The position numbers and the translations under genes were made by a program. Positions 36,761-47,858 of a stretch of 64,000 bases of DNA are shown piece after piece. This stretch comes from Meira nashicola (lineage: Eukaryota; Basidiomycota; Exobasidiomycetes; Exobasidiales; Brachybasidiaceae): NCBI GenBank assembly GCA_001600355.1, contig BCJU01000004.1:1550001-1614000 (forward strand). Reading direction: 5' to 3'. The notes under the pieces are model-generated. The model had not been told where the DNA came from and did not search any database. It worked only from the letters and a program-made list of their open reading frames with translations. Within the stretch, counting starts at the first letter, position 1. The number at the start of each line of letters is the position of its first letter.

Positions 36761-39700
36761 TCAGATTATACGATTGATGATTTCTGTATCGAAATTCACT
36801 CTTTTTTGGGTTTGGTAATGTTGTTGTGGAATTTCATGATCGTCTTCCAAACCAGTTGCTACCAAAGTCCAAGGTGAATTTGTGCATGTGGCGGAATGCA
36901 TACTATCCAAACCTTCAGATTGAGAATGATGATGTTGATGGTAATGATTATTGAAAATACTTTTTGGTGAAACGATTGATTGTGAATCATTTTCGGCAAT
37001 GGCTGTATTTGCACGTAATCGACGTAAAAGATTTCCGCGAGGGCTAATACGACCAACAGATTCTGAGCCTACTTTTTCATTTTTTTGAACTTGATTAGAG
37101 GAAGATGATTGAAAACCCAAACTACTCTTCCTACGAATTTTGTTGAATTTGGAATCTTTTGAATTGATATATTCACCATCAGCTGTATTGCAAATTGCAG
37201 ATTGTGGAGAATTGGAACCATTTCTGCGTAAAAGATCAAAAGAACGTGAAGCTCCGATTGACTTGATTGCTAGTGGAATACGTTGTTGACTACCACCAAC
37301 AAACTTCTCGGTTAAATTATTTTGTTTCTTTTTGACGTTACCATTTTTTGTACTTGAATAAATCGTACTTTGTAAATTTTGTTTACCTTCATCCGTACTA
37401 CCACGATAAGAATTTTGAAGGAGATTAAAATCTACACTCTTTTTCAATTCAGATTGACCGTTTCCGCCAACACCACCACCGTTTGAATTTTGTTCAAAAC
37501 GTGACATCATAGTAGAAGATGATTGAGGAGCAGAACAGCTCAAAGAAGAAACACAATCACGTACTGCAGGTTCACGATTCTCACTGCAAACTTTCCAACC
37601 GTTTATTGGACTTGGAGTTGAAACAAAAGAAGTTGAAATTGAAGAAGGCGTATTCATATCATTCGATGCAAAGCTGTATGTTATCGGAGAAGCCAAAGAA
37701 TATTCTGATATACTCATTCGATCATCGTATACTCCACTACGATGTTGACCGGGTTTTGGACGTTCAGGTCTTTGTGCAAATTGAACAGATTGAGGTGACA
37801 AATTCATCACGTTTGACGTAAATCTAGTAGGTGTTGTACTTGTACCTCCCGATTCATCATGATCTTGTTGAACTTGTGGTTGTTGTGGTGGAAGAAGTAA
37901 TGGTTTACCTGGACTTTTTGCAACACTTTCTACGCTTTCACTACGAGAATGAAGATAACGATCTTTCATTGATCCTTTTTCTTTTTCGGATGATTTATGT
38001 TGATTGTTATTTGTAATCATATTTGCTTCAAACCAAAACTCTTGACGATTTTCAACTTTTTGTTTGACTAATTGACTTACAGTTTTAAGATCTTTTGCGC
38101 GAGCTCGAAAAGGTATCAATCTGCTCAAATTAATACCTGAAAGCGATGTACTTTGCGATGTGATTGCATTAAAAGCAGGACTTGAACCAATGCAAGCTGG
38201 ACCTTCATCAGTTCTTGTTCGATTATTATTATTTGTTGAAATCGAACTTGAAACGTAACTCCAACTTGTTTGATGTGAACTTTCAGATCCATTTTCATCA
38301 CGATCAGGCTGTAAGCTTATCTTTGTTCCATTACTTCTTTGTTGAGCTTCACGTATTTCTTCCATGGTTGCGTTTGATGTTTTACGTTCATGTTGAAAAT
38401 GAACATGATTTGATTGTGAGGCATCGATCGTATGACCATCATCTAAAACATCGCTTGGAACTGCAGGTAAAGGTTTGTATAACATTTGATTACCATTTTC
38501 AATCATACCATTGATCAATTCAATAGGTAAGTTAATACTTGGCGTTGATGGCGTTGGTGAAACATCTCTAAAATGCTCTGAGCCTAATCGATTTGGCGTT
38601 GGAGTAGCAGGCGTAATACGCTCGTGATCGACATAATCATGTTCAGGAACTTTCTTTCTGTTCAAATTCAATGTTGTAGGTGCTCCACGACGACGACCAA
38701 ACAAAGAAGAAGAGGAAGAATGATTTACCAAATCACCAACGCCAGATTGATGAACATATTTACCGTCCAAAGAGATATCATTGTCTACACTATACATACC
38801 TGTGCTTGTATGAGGACGTTTGATATATCCGGTCCATTGATTTGCATAGGTATTTTTATTTTTGGCAGATTGTAATCTTTTGATCGTTTTATTTGCTGCA
38901 TTTTCGAATGCTTGACGTTGAGCATTAATCTTAACAATCAAAGAACTTGATCTACTAACGATCGAACTTGAACTATCAGAATTTTCCTCTCCTGTTACAC
39001 TTGGAGGAGCAGTTCCTTTTCCGCTAAGATCACTATTTGATCTTGAACGTGTACGTAAACCATTCAAACCAATTTTAATATGCTTTTTTGAAATTGATGG
39101 TATACGTGCAAGCATTGTTTTTGTTGACTTTTGTTCTTCTTTTTCTGTTTCTTCATTTATCAAATCACATTCTTCCTTTAAATGTTCACGATCACTTTCT
39201 TCTGAAAATCTTGAAGAGAGGCATTTATCACGTGTGTTTTGTTTACTTGCTTCTTGTTCTTCTCCTGTTTCTTTCAGAGGTGATGATACTGTAGGTTCTG
39301 AAATTGGTCTACGACTAATTGGAGAAGAAATTGATTGTTTGGGTGAAATATAATGTTCTTTTAAATTTGCACCCACAACATCATCCAAAGCATGTTCCAA
39401 ACTTGAAAATGAATAAGAAACTGAACTTAATCCACGAACAGAACGAAGAAATTTATCCGAAGGAGACAAAGGTGATTCCAAAATAGGAGAAACCATTTTT
39501 GGTGTTTGAGTTACTTTTTCTGTTCTTGGACTTGGTTGTACAAGTGAAAAGTTTGATTGAATTTGCATGTATTGATTCTCTTGAGTGATTTCACCTTCAC
39601 CTGTTTCAGCATAAGCATCAGTCGTTGATGTTCCGATCGTACGTGAGCAGGTTGGATCATGTGAACGACTTTGCCAAAATCTACGAGAAGCAGTCAAGGA

Positions 39701-41023
39701 GGTTGGTAACTCTTCACGTTTATCGCTACAAAGAATACGAATTGAACCTTCCCTTTGTGCTACCAACAACAAAAAGTTCTTGAAGAGAAGGTATTGCAAA
39801 GAAAGTTGTTCCCCAATCACCCAACGATCAATATATACCAAATTGAGACCTGCATTGTTTGGTGAAAGTCCTAAAGCTTCAGATACTGATTCGGATAAAA
39901 CAATGTGCATGTGCAGATTTTCCATCATTTCATCGTTTGTCGAACTTGCATCAGATGTAGAACGAACGCACAAGCGAACCAAGTGATCATAGCGGAATCT
40001 GTTGAGATATCTCTCTGAAATCCAGAATCTACCTTCATTACCTTGATATAGAACCAAGAATGATAATGCACATCCAAGACTTGCATGTGCAACTTCCTCG
40101 TCTTCTTGAATGAAAGATTGATCATCTGCTTCTGCTTCAACTTCTTCGTCACGAGTTCCAAGCCCGTCCTTGATATCAATTTCACTTGATGCAAAAGCAG
40201 CATTTGACTCTTCGTTTTGTTCAAATACAGAAGCAACGTTTGATCGAATAACTTGAGAAGAAGAAGCGTTGATGAGTGTATGCAAACCTTTGAAAGTTAA
40301 AAGATCAACAGAAACACGTTTAAGATCGGAATGAGCAGGAGCAGCACTGTTGATATAAAAAGATCTCTTTTCATCTTCTCCAGGTTCAGACATTGCCATC
40401 GAAATATGAGAAGAATGTTTTGAGCTATTATTGTTTGTTTTGAAAATTCCCATTTCATCTTCTCCGCTTTGTTCCAATAACCAACGTTGAGTCATTTCTT
40501 CCTTATTTGTCTTTTCGATATTTTTGGGAATCATTAGCGGATCGTTTGAACCATTTTTGGGTGTACAAAGTAAATGTTTATTATGACGATTTGAATTATT
40601 TTCTTCAACGTCCAAAGTTCTGGTTGTTAGGGTTGTTGGAATTGAAATCTTATTCAATAAAGTGATTTTCGCAATTGGTGGTTCACTTTGTTGACGTAAT
40701 TTTGCTTCTGAAGTAACACTCATTAAAGAAGGGAATTCTTCACCACTCAATCCTCCTCCTCCTGACATTAATGCTTTTCCTTTCAACGTTCCTGCTGGAC
40801 TTCCAAGAACTGAAGCTGGAAAATCTCCTTCAATCTCTAAAGTTGGAGCATCGGATAAGATTAAAAGTGAAACACCTGCATGTCTTTCACCACGACTACG
40901 ACGAAAACCAAGAGCGCCTGTTGAAGTTTGAGTAGCAAGAGCAGGTGTTGATCTTGATTGCTCTTCTGAAAACGTCGTCAAAGGAATTTGTACGCCTCCG
41001 CCGTCTTGAGCAATTCTTTGCAT
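36761..41023 (-). CDS. Large, mostly disordered protein of unknown function
   Basis: 1420 residues in one open frame. Most of it is Ser/Asn/Gln/Thr-rich and likely disordered. One ordered stretch at about 325-480 (ASLGCALSFLVLYQGNEGRFWISERYL and the region through QYLLFKNFLLLVAQREGSI, not quoted in full) has alternating hydrophobic residues and could be a small folded domain. A second block near the middle carries repeated Arg/Lys-Ser phosphorylation-type sites. There is no signal peptide or membrane segment. I do not recognise the family; a signalling or scaffold role is only a guess. The length of uninterrupted frame makes coding status certain. Confidence 0.85.
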   Translation of the reverse strand: MQRIAQDGGGVQIPLTTFSEEQSRSTPALATQTSTGALGFRRSRGERHAGVSLLILSDAPTLEIEGDFPASVLGSPAGTLKGKALMSGGGGLSGEEFPSLMSVTSEAKLRQQSEPPIAKITLLNKISIPTTLTTRTLDVEENNSNRHNKHLLCTPKNGSNDPLMIPKNIEKTNKEEMTQRWLLEQSGEDEMGIFKTNNNSSKHSSHISMAMSEPGEDEKRSFYINSAAPAHSDLKRVSVDLLTFKGLHTLINASSSQVIRSNVASVFEQNEESNAAFASSEIDIKDGLGTRDEEVEAEADDQSFIQEDEEVAHASLGCALSFLVLYQGNEGRFWISERYLNRFRYDHLVRLCVRSTSDASSTNDEMMENLHMHIVLSESVSEALGLSPNNAGLNLVYIDRWVIGEQLSLQYLLFKNFLLLVAQREGSIRILCSDKREELPTSLTASRRFWQSRSHDPTCSRTIGTSTTDAYAETGEGEITQENQYMQIQSNFSLVQPSPRTEKVTQTPKMVSPILESPLSPSDKFLRSVRGLSSVSYSFSSLEHALDDVVGANLKEHYISPKQSISSPISRRPISEPTVSSPLKETGEEQEASKQNTRDKCLSSRFSEESDREHLKEECDLINEETEKEEQKSTKTMLARIPSISKKHIKIGLNGLRTRSRSNSDLSGKGTAPPSVTGEENSDSSSSIVSRSSSLIVKINAQRQAFENAANKTIKRLQSAKNKNTYANQWTGYIKRPHTSTGMYSVDNDISLDGKYVHQSGVGDLVNHSSSSSLFGRRRGAPTTLNLNRKKVPEHDYVDHERITPATPTPNRLGSEHFRDVSPTPSTPSINLPIELINGMIENGNQMLYKPLPAVPSDVLDDGHTIDASQSNHVHFQHERKTSNATMEEIREAQQRSNGTKISLQPDRDENGSESSHQTSWSYVSSSISTNNNNRTRTDEGPACIGSSPAFNAITSQSTSLSGINLSRLIPFRARAKDLKTVSQLVKQKVENRQEFWFEANMITNNNQHKSSEKEKGSMKDRYLHSRSESVESVAKSPGKPLLLPPQQPQVQQDHDESGGTSTTPTRFTSNVMNLSPQSVQFAQRPERPKPGQHRSGVYDDRMSISEYSLASPITYSFASNDMNTPSSISTSFVSTPSPINGWKVCSENREPAVRDCVSSLSCSAPQSSSTMMSRFEQNSNGGGVGGNGQSELKKSVDFNLLQNSYRGSTDEGKQNLQSTIYSSTKNGNVKKKQNNLTEKFVGGSQQRIPLAIKSIGASRSFDLLRRNGSNSPQSAICNTADGEYINSKDSKFNKIRRKSSLGFQSSSSNQVQKNEKVGSESVGRISPRGNLLRRLRANTAIAENDSQSIVSPKSIFNNHYHQHHHSQSEGLDSMHSATCTNSPWTLVATGLEDDHEIPQQHYQTQKRVNFDTEIINRII

Positions 41024-42708
41024 CTTGTCAAATTGATGGTCATACGTTCATATAATTGAGCAAAAATCCAGTATGAGACACAAAGAAGAAAGAAAGAGAT
41101 GGCTGAACGGTTGAGGGTTGAAAAGAGATTAAGAACGTGCGCAACAAATTTGAAGGAGGAGTTTTTATACAAGGCGTTCATTTATGCAACAAAAAAATAG
41201 GCTGATTGATGGAAATGAATTTTCATTGATAAAGTCTACCGTTTTTTCGCGGAACACTCCCCCTTCAAAAGGCAAAAGGTAATCAAGGCACAAAATGAAA
41301 TGCAAACCCAGAATTCAATTTTTTGGCCGTTCTTTTTCCTTGTTCTCCTCTTTTGCTTTATTCGCCGAGTGTATTATAATAAATTTGCATTCGGAATCTT
41401 TCTTTTTTTTTTTAACAAGTTATGCAGCCGCGAAAAATGATAAATTGCACAATCAATCTTTTTTGAAATCACAAAAACTTCTATCCAGATTATGACCAAT
41501 CCTTATTTGTCAATTCGTTTCTCTCTCAAGTAAGACGTAAAATCAATATCCATTTTTCTTTCAATCTGGGCTGTTGCCGTCATCAGCCGATGAGCGGTGT
41601 TTCATCATAGTGCGTTTGCGGATTCTGAAAAGAATTTGTACGTGTGTATGTTCCTCTTTTTGATGCTGCCTCTGAAGATCAAAAATCGGAGAGTGATTTC
41701 AACGTTTTTTTAATTCGAAGATTTTTCCTTGTGGGTTTGTTAAACTAGGCTTTAAGCAACCGGTTCAGCGCCGCCAAGACGGAGGACGGATAGCGAATGA
41801 CCGCATTTATGAGTTGAGTGTGATAAAAAGAAGGTTTTTTTTATATTGGGCGTAAATCGAGGTAGTTGAGATACGCATTCGAAAGGAAATTGGCGCCAAC
41901 AGTTTAAGTACTCTTTTCACCATTTACGGCTCCATCGAACTCATTTTCCGTACACCACGCTGTAGAATCGCAGCCGCCCAAGCTAAAGATGATCAACTTT
42001 CAATAAATCACATAATTGATTAAATCGGAAAGAAATTTAAACGTGACGAAGAAATCATATCATCCTAATAATAAAGATCGACGTGATGGCGTTTAAAGGT
42101 AAGGAAATCTCGGAAGGAATGAATGTATAAATGAATCGAGAATGGATACGATAACACATAATAATGGAGCAATATACGCCAATTTTATATTGGGTTTCCG
42201 AAGTGATTTAAAGTCATCCGATCTTTCTTGTCTTAATGATGATGGTAATGGAAAATGGCTAGACTTTGACTTTAACTTTTCCACTTGTGGCTTAAAACAG
42301 TGCATTCTTCCTCCGCGCAAATCCGTCAACTTCACTGCAGACAGATGCAGAATTCGCATATAATTTTTGATAGGCAAGCCTGCAAAGCGCGTTTTTGCGT
42401 ACATGTGCATACACGCATGCAAAGAAGCGAACCGAGATCTGCCCAGGAGCAGACTTTCTAATTTTTGAGACGAACCCTGCATAAAGTGAGGAAATAAGGT
42501 GTTGTTATTCTTTTTTTCTTTGATACCTAACGTCATTCCTGTCAATGACGATGGTATTCCGATTCCATGTGCGTCAAATCTACAATCCCGTACGATAATA
42601 AAGAGATTAAAAAAGATTTGCGGAGAATGTTTTAACAAGGATAAAAAGAGTGGTACTTATCCTTGTCAAAATTAAATCACCCTTTTTTGCATCTTATCAA
42701 ACACAAAG
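41024..42708. other. Divergent promoter region, 1.7 kb
   Basis: Separates the large disordered-protein gene and the PPxY gene. A 181-codon frame on the minus strand (42093-42638) begins at TTG and has composition unlike a protein, so it is not called. No RNA gene recognised. Confidence 0.55.
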
Positions 42709-43839
42709 ATGATCAACTCCGATTCAATATCACAATTACCACCACCTGCTTATTCAGATTACGATGATGAAAATGTGATGAAATATTCACTTTATTTTGC
42801 CAACCAAACTGCTTCAACTTCTTATCATCACAATGGACTAACACAATTTTATTTGTATGATCACGCTCAAAGAAGATTTACGTATACAGCAAAAGTGCCT
42901 AAAAAACGTGAAGGTTGGAAAGCAGATATTGCATTTTTAACGGAAAAAGGCAGAGAAGAAGCAAGATATGAAGTTCGCAGGGAACCTTTGGCACGTAAAT
43001 TTGATTTTAGGCCGCCAAATGGAATGCATAACGTAATGACGCCTTCCGTTTTTACTAATACAAATCGATCATTTACCATTGAAGCGCCCGATGGGCAAAA
43101 ACTTATTTGGCGTAAAAATCAAACGCGAATTAATTTAATTTCTCTACCGAGTAATGCGATTATTGTTCAATATGATTCACATCAATCACAATCTCAACCG
43201 CATCACAATGGTATACCTTTCTCCAATTCAGCCTCAAATAATCTTCACGCAACCACAGCGATCGGCGATGATACAAGACCAGCAATGACGCTCAAGATTG
43301 GAGAACAAGAAGTTCGTTATCATGGATCATTATCACTTTCTCCATTACCGGCAACCGATCCAAAAGGTAAATCGATAATGACGCCACAGCCACGATCAAA
43401 TCTTCAAAGAACACAAAGTCAAACTTCAAACACTTCATCACATTCTTCATCTTCACAATCCGATCATGGTCCAAGACTATACGGAGCACATAGAAAAGGC
43501 GCGTGTATTGGATTATGGGGACCAGGAGTTATGTCAGCAGGTTTTGGATCACCTTTGATTGCAGCTCAAGGAATGAATGGAAATTGTTTGATTGGAGATG
43601 AATTGAGAAATTTAGGTAGAGCAACAATAAATGCACTTCCATTCGGCCATCAAGCTCCACAAAGGATTCAAACAGACGGTTATGGAAGACCAAACGGAAA
43701 TTCATCTTACGAACAAGCTGCAGAACATTGGGCTAGTTTGAATAGAATAGAAGTTAGTTCGAAAAACACAGATCCTAGACCGAGAAGGGTGGATATGGAT
43801 TTGATATTAGCGAGCATGATCGCGGTCTTGACTGGTTAA
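42709..43839 (+). CDS. PPxY protein with a possible tubby-C-like domain
   Basis: 376 residues. A PPxY motif stands near the N-terminus (LPPPAYSDYDDE, residues 10-21). Residues about 25-150 have short beta-type strands with the pattern FTIEAPDGQKLIWRK and SNAIIVQYDS, which recalls the tubby-C-like/LURP-type fold (DUF6593-like fungal proteins). A polar Ser/Gln insert follows, then a Gly-rich segment (GACIGLWGPG), and the chain ends with a hydrophobic helix (LILASMIAVLTG) like the terminal helix of tubby-like folds. Likely a peripheral membrane or lipid-binding protein recruited by a WW-domain ligase. The fold assignment is tentative. Confidence 0.7.
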   Translation: MINSDSISQLPPPAYSDYDDENVMKYSLYFANQTASTSYHHNGLTQFYLYDHAQRRFTYTAKVPKKREGWKADIAFLTEKGREEARYEVRREPLARKFDFRPPNGMHNVMTPSVFTNTNRSFTIEAPDGQKLIWRKNQTRINLISLPSNAIIVQYDSHQSQSQPHHNGIPFSNSASNNLHATTAIGDDTRPAMTLKIGEQEVRYHGSLSLSPLPATDPKGKSIMTPQPRSNLQRTQSQTSNTSSHSSSSQSDHGPRLYGAHRKGACIGLWGPGVMSAGFGSPLIAAQGMNGNCLIGDELRNLGRATINALPFGHQAPQRIQTDGYGRPNGNSSYEQAAEHWASLNRIEVSSKNTDPRPRRVDMDLILASMIAVLTG

Positions 43840-43907
43840 TGAACAGGTGCGTATTATTGAAGATCTCTACCACCTGTCGATGAGAATACACATATCGAAA
43901 GGTTTGA

Positions 43908-43931
43908 CTGGCTCAATCAACGTTGAGCCAG
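43908..43931. other. Perfect 9-bp hairpin in the convergent gap
   Basis: CTGGCTCAA, loop TCAACG, TTGAGCCAG. It lies about 70 nt after the PPxY gene stop in a locally GC-rich stretch (about 43880-44020) that also contains CTCC/GGAG pairings. Could be a 3' end structure or part of a small structured RNA; no known RNA family was recognised. Confidence 0.5.
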
Positions 43932-44052
43932 CTACGGGAAGCAACGGCTAACTCTCCGAGTAGTCTGGAGCACATGTTCCTATCAAGAGGCTTTTGAGCA
44001 GGCACACGTAGAACGCTATTTGATGGTATGAATTACAAGAAATACTGACACA

Positions 44053-45000
44053 TTAACTGTCCTTTTCTGATTTATACAGCTTCTCCCGTACAAGATATGA
44101 TGCAATGGGTGATATGGTCATCTGGCTCAAACTTTCTTCCAACTCTTCATCCGTTTTTCTGCCTTGTTCTTGAATCGTTTTGCGTATAGCAGTACTGCTC
44201 ACATCCTGCACAGATGTTGGTAAATCGATCATGACTACACTTCCACATTCTTTCCAAGGAGATACTTCTTTGCTGTTTAACAAATCTTCTTCCGCTTTTC
44301 GCGATGATTCATCTTGTTCAGTTGCGTTTGTATTTTTATGTAATTGTCTTCGTGCACAAACAAATGTCGTTCTCTCATCTTTAAAGAATTTTTGACATGC
44401 TTTTGTGAAATAATCTGGTGAAGGGTAATATTTGACTTGAAAGAAACGTTCTAGCGTATCAAAACCGACTAACCAATGCAGTCGTACTCGTGATGTGTTG
44501 GACTTTTGTTGCTGTTGAATGAAATCATGAATTAATGTACTCTTTGTGATCATCAATGGCTCTTCAACAATTCCAACAGCAACATTGATTGAATTTGAAT
44601 TTTCTAATTCTTTTGCCATTAATTGCATCATCTCTATTCTTTGAGAAGGTGTTGCATCTTTACTAGATCCTAATCCTTTATCAGCATTACGAACTGAGAA
44701 GAGTAGTAAGATTGAATCATATTGTTCCTTTCCTTTGATTGAAGTAGCTTTTTCATCTATGAATGCAGGTTTAGATGAAGTTGCTAAAGCATGATGAGCT
44801 TTATGTGGAGGATTAAAAGAAGAATCTAAAACGCCAATATCGATTTGTTGTGTTTCAATCGTCTTTTCGGCAAAAGGCCATGTTGGTGTACTTGAATAGA
44901 TTAATCGTAGTGGTTTTGGATTATTGGACAATTTGAGATAAGAACCAATCTGAGATGAAATTTCTCCTACATTCATTATCTTCTTTCTGGCTCCAGACAT
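44053..45000 (-). CDS. NMN/nicotinate-nucleotide adenylyltransferase family protein (POF1-like)
   Basis: 315 residues from ATG 45000; the frame extends upstream only to a GTG. The nucleotidyltransferase signature is present: DSSFNPPHKAHHALA near 59 matches the SFNPxHxGH ATP-binding box, and VSSTAIRKTI near 270 matches the terminal ISSTxxR box. The mid-region HWLVGFDTLERF is also typical. These motifs mark the NMNAT superfamily; the overall length and inserts resemble yeast Pof1 more than the main NMA1/NMA2 enzymes. It probably makes NAD precursors or repairs nucleotides in the cytosol; true NMN activity is not proven. Confidence 0.85.
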   Translation of the reverse strand: MSGARKKIMNVGEISSQIGSYLKLSNNPKPLRLIYSSTPTWPFAEKTIETQQIDIGVLDSSFNPPHKAHHALATSSKPAFIDEKATSIKGKEQYDSILLLFSVRNADKGLGSSKDATPSQRIEMMQLMAKELENSNSINVAVGIVEEPLMITKSTLIHDFIQQQQKSNTSRVRLHWLVGFDTLERFFQVKYYPSPDYFTKACQKFFKDERTTFVCARRQLHKNTNATEQDESSRKAEEDLLNSKEVSPWKECGSVVMIDLPTSVQDVSSTAIRKTIQEQGRKTDEELEESLSQMTISPIASYLVREKLYKSEKDS

Positions 45001-45194
45001 TTTGAAAAGGTGAATGTTATGTGTGGAGAAGAATGAACAAAAATGTATGCACTGCACGTCCTACGCTAAATTCCGCTAAACCTCAAATGCATGCAAATAA
45101 CAAATAACCCGATTCCGAACTTCTTTCTTTTTGAACACCACCACACAAGCACAGAAGGATGAAATTGCAAAAGTGATGTAACTATGTACAAGCT

Positions 45195-47486
45195 TCAACT
45201 GATACTCTTTTGCTGGAGAGTGAGAGATATGACGCATAATTGATGTAATCCTTCATTTATTGCATTTTGAGTGCTTAAACCGGCAGTTGTATGACCGGCA
45301 GATTTGACTAAATGCATTAATAAAGGATTTGTGTTATTAGGACGATCAGCTTGAATTTGTGCAAGAAATTTAAAACTATGAGCAGCGATAACACGATCAT
45401 CCGAATCACCTGGAATAACTAGAATTGTCGGATAATCTTTCGTTTTATTAATATTATGTAATGGTGACCAATCGATAATCGTGTCAAAATCTCGCGGATT
45501 ATTTGGATCACCAAATTCACCAAATTGTCCTGTACCACCAGGTGATCGAACACGTAGAAAGTAATCCAAAACTGCTCTTTTAGGTATAACAACACCTAAC
45601 GTTCCTTCGGGTGCTTTATTAGCTGCTGCTGCAACTACCATTCCACCTGCTGAAATTCCTTCTGCGATTATTTGACCTTTACCAACAATTTTTCGAATGA
45701 CTAAATCTTGTGCAATAGCAACGACGTCTTCAATTGTTTTTGTTTTATTATGTAATTGACCGGCGATATGCCATTCTTCACCTAAATCACCCCCACCACG
45801 AACAGAAGCCCAAACGAAGAATGTACATTCGTAGCCTACTAACCAAGAAAAGTATGTAGGACTAAAGAAAAATGTTTCAATTTTGCCGTAATTTCCGTAT
45901 GCATGAACCCAAGCTGTACAATTGCCATTCTTTGGCGTTCCATTCTTGTAAACGATGGAGTAGGGTACTTGTGTACCATCCATAGAAGTAGCAAATAATT
46001 GTTCGGTAATGTAATCTTTTGGATCGGTTCCATTAATCTTTTGAACTGTAAGCAGAACATCCTCGAAACTTGATCCAGTCCATCTAACATCATAAAGTGA
46101 TCTTGGAGAAGTTGTACCTGAAACTCCAATTGTGACAGATGTCCCGTTAAGTGCGGTTGTTATACTTGTAACTTGAGAAGGATCATTAGGAATAGCAGTA
46201 TGCAAAAATTTACCTGTTTCTAATTCTAAAATTTGAACGACATATCTCGCCATCTTTATATAAATTATAACTGCTAAATCTTTTGACAGTGCAACATCAC
46301 TATGTAATGTTGCAGATTCTTGCGTTGGAACAACATCAACGAAATCAAGACGATCAGTTAAAGTATTCACATTATTCGTTTCACGTGCTTTACTCCAATC
46401 GAGTTTGGCTTTTGCAATTTTACCATTCAATGCATTACGACTTGTACCAAAATATAGCCATTTATTCACAACATTGATCGGATCCACTGTGAAATCGTAT
46501 GAAGGAGCAACGGAAATCCATTTCATTTTATCAGATAACGTTTGACCAGGTAAATAAGTTGCATAAACTTTTGATTGTCCTAAAACATCTTTTACACCTT
46601 TTAAAACTAACCAAGTTCCATCTGTACTTAATATCAATGACCAACTATTTTCACTTCCATCAGGTTGAATGATTGTTGTATCATCTTCTGATGAAATACC
46701 TAACCTATGATAAGAGACTATCGAACCATCATCAGTTGCATGAACGTAAAAGGCTCCTGTTGAATCTTTTGACCATTTAAAGCTACCATATGAATTGGGT
46801 AAAACATCATTCGGTAAATGTCCTTCTCCACCAGGTGGAAATGAAGTAGCTTTTACCAAAGGAGTATCAATTTGACGAATATACCAAGTTCCAAAATCTG
46901 AGTTTGATTCTGATACTAGATAAGCAAAATATTTTCCATCAGGTGAATTATACCAATCTTTCATATTCGCTGTTCCATTTTCACTCAAAAGATTTTCGTC
47001 AAGAAACCTTTTACCGGGAGGAGTTGCAAGGTTATTCTTTCTTGCTGTTTCCAACTCTTCTGGCGTACAAACGTACCATGTCGGACGATTTTCATTTGCA
47101 CGTTTAAGGCTGTATGTATAATATGGATTTACGATTCCATCAACAAAAATTAAATTATCGTAATTATCATAATTGAAAGCTGAAGTGATTGATGATTTGA
47201 TTACTTCCTTTTCCGTGCACTTTTTCAAATATATTTCTGTGAGATTTGTTTGATCATTGATGAATTTGATTACGTCTGTATCTGTATGAAGATCTGCTTC
47301 AAGCCAATTATATGAATCCAAGATTGTTACGTTTCCTCCCTTCTTTGCAGATGCGTATGTGTATGTCTCATTGACTGTATGCGCTTTTGGATATGGATAA
47401 ATGCTTGGATTCCAGGTTGGATTTGCATTGACTGCCAAGAGGGCAAAGGTCGTAGACAGAACAAGGTGAAAAATGAGTAAAGTCAT
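45195..47486 (-). CDS. Secreted prolyl oligopeptidase (S9A), copy 1
   Basis: 763 residues. Signal peptide is about 1-21 (ends LLAVNA). The N-terminal arm has YPYPKAHTVNETY and NWLEADLHTDTDV, followed by a beta-propeller region and the C-terminal hydrolase domain. Catalytic residues: Ser612 in GISAGGM, the Asp pair 696/697 in DSDDRV, His732 in SAGHTTAG. RGGGDLGEEWHIAGQ precedes the Ser, as in the family. Several N-x-S/T sites agree with passage through the secretory path. Family enzymes cleave after Pro in short peptides and most are cytosolic, so a signal peptide is notable. Same strand as, and next to, copy 2; 372 nt apart. Confidence 0.93.
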   Translation of the reverse strand: MTLLIFHLVLSTTFALLAVNANPTWNPSIYPYPKAHTVNETYTYASAKKGGNVTILDSYNWLEADLHTDTDVIKFINDQTNLTEIYLKKCTEKEVIKSSITSAFNYDNYDNLIFVDGIVNPYYTYSLKRANENRPTWYVCTPEELETARKNNLATPPGKRFLDENLLSENGTANMKDWYNSPDGKYFAYLVSESNSDFGTWYIRQIDTPLVKATSFPPGGEGHLPNDVLPNSYGSFKWSKDSTGAFYVHATDDGSIVSYHRLGISSEDDTTIIQPDGSENSWSLILSTDGTWLVLKGVKDVLGQSKVYATYLPGQTLSDKMKWISVAPSYDFTVDPINVVNKWLYFGTSRNALNGKIAKAKLDWSKARETNNVNTLTDRLDFVDVVPTQESATLHSDVALSKDLAVIIYIKMARYVVQILELETGKFLHTAIPNDPSQVTSITTALNGTSVTIGVSGTTSPRSLYDVRWTGSSFEDVLLTVQKINGTDPKDYITEQLFATSMDGTQVPYSIVYKNGTPKNGNCTAWVHAYGNYGKIETFFFSPTYFSWLVGYECTFFVWASVRGGGDLGEEWHIAGQLHNKTKTIEDVVAIAQDLVIRKIVGKGQIIAEGISAGGMVVAAAANKAPEGTLGVVIPKRAVLDYFLRVRSPGGTGQFGEFGDPNNPRDFDTIIDWSPLHNINKTKDYPTILVIPGDSDDRVIAAHSFKFLAQIQADRPNNTNPLLMHLVKSAGHTTAGLSTQNAINEGLHQLCVISLTLQQKSIS

Positions 47487-47858
47487 TTTAGAAGTCGAGC
47501 ACTGATGATGGTCAAGAGAGATCAGCGCACTTTATACGTTGTGGAAAGCATTATCAAGTTTCCCACATTCATCCATAAGAATTTTGGCTTCTTCTCGTAA
47601 GAGGGGCAAAAGCGGAGTTTCATAGAATGCAAATATGGAAAAGAAATGAAGCAAGATTTAGTGTCGGGGTGAGAATTTGGGTAATACAGGAGTTTCATCA
47701 ACCCGTAACTTTTGCTCCTATTAATCTTAATGAATACCACACGCAGTACCGACGTCAAACTTAGAAAATTATAATCTCATTAATGAATCTGGAAAATTAT
47801 CATTTAAACTAGAACCTTCACAGTCAGTATTTGGATAATCGAAATTATGTTGAAATTC
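47487..47858. other. Gap between the two prolyl oligopeptidase genes
   Basis: 372 nt; promoter of copy 1 and 3' flank of copy 2. No gene seen. Confidence 0.6.

Noticed and set aside
42093..42638. 181-codon minus-strand open frame
   Set aside because: It begins at TTG, lies in a divergent promoter region, and its translation is an irregular Cys/His/Phe mixture without domain or paralogue.
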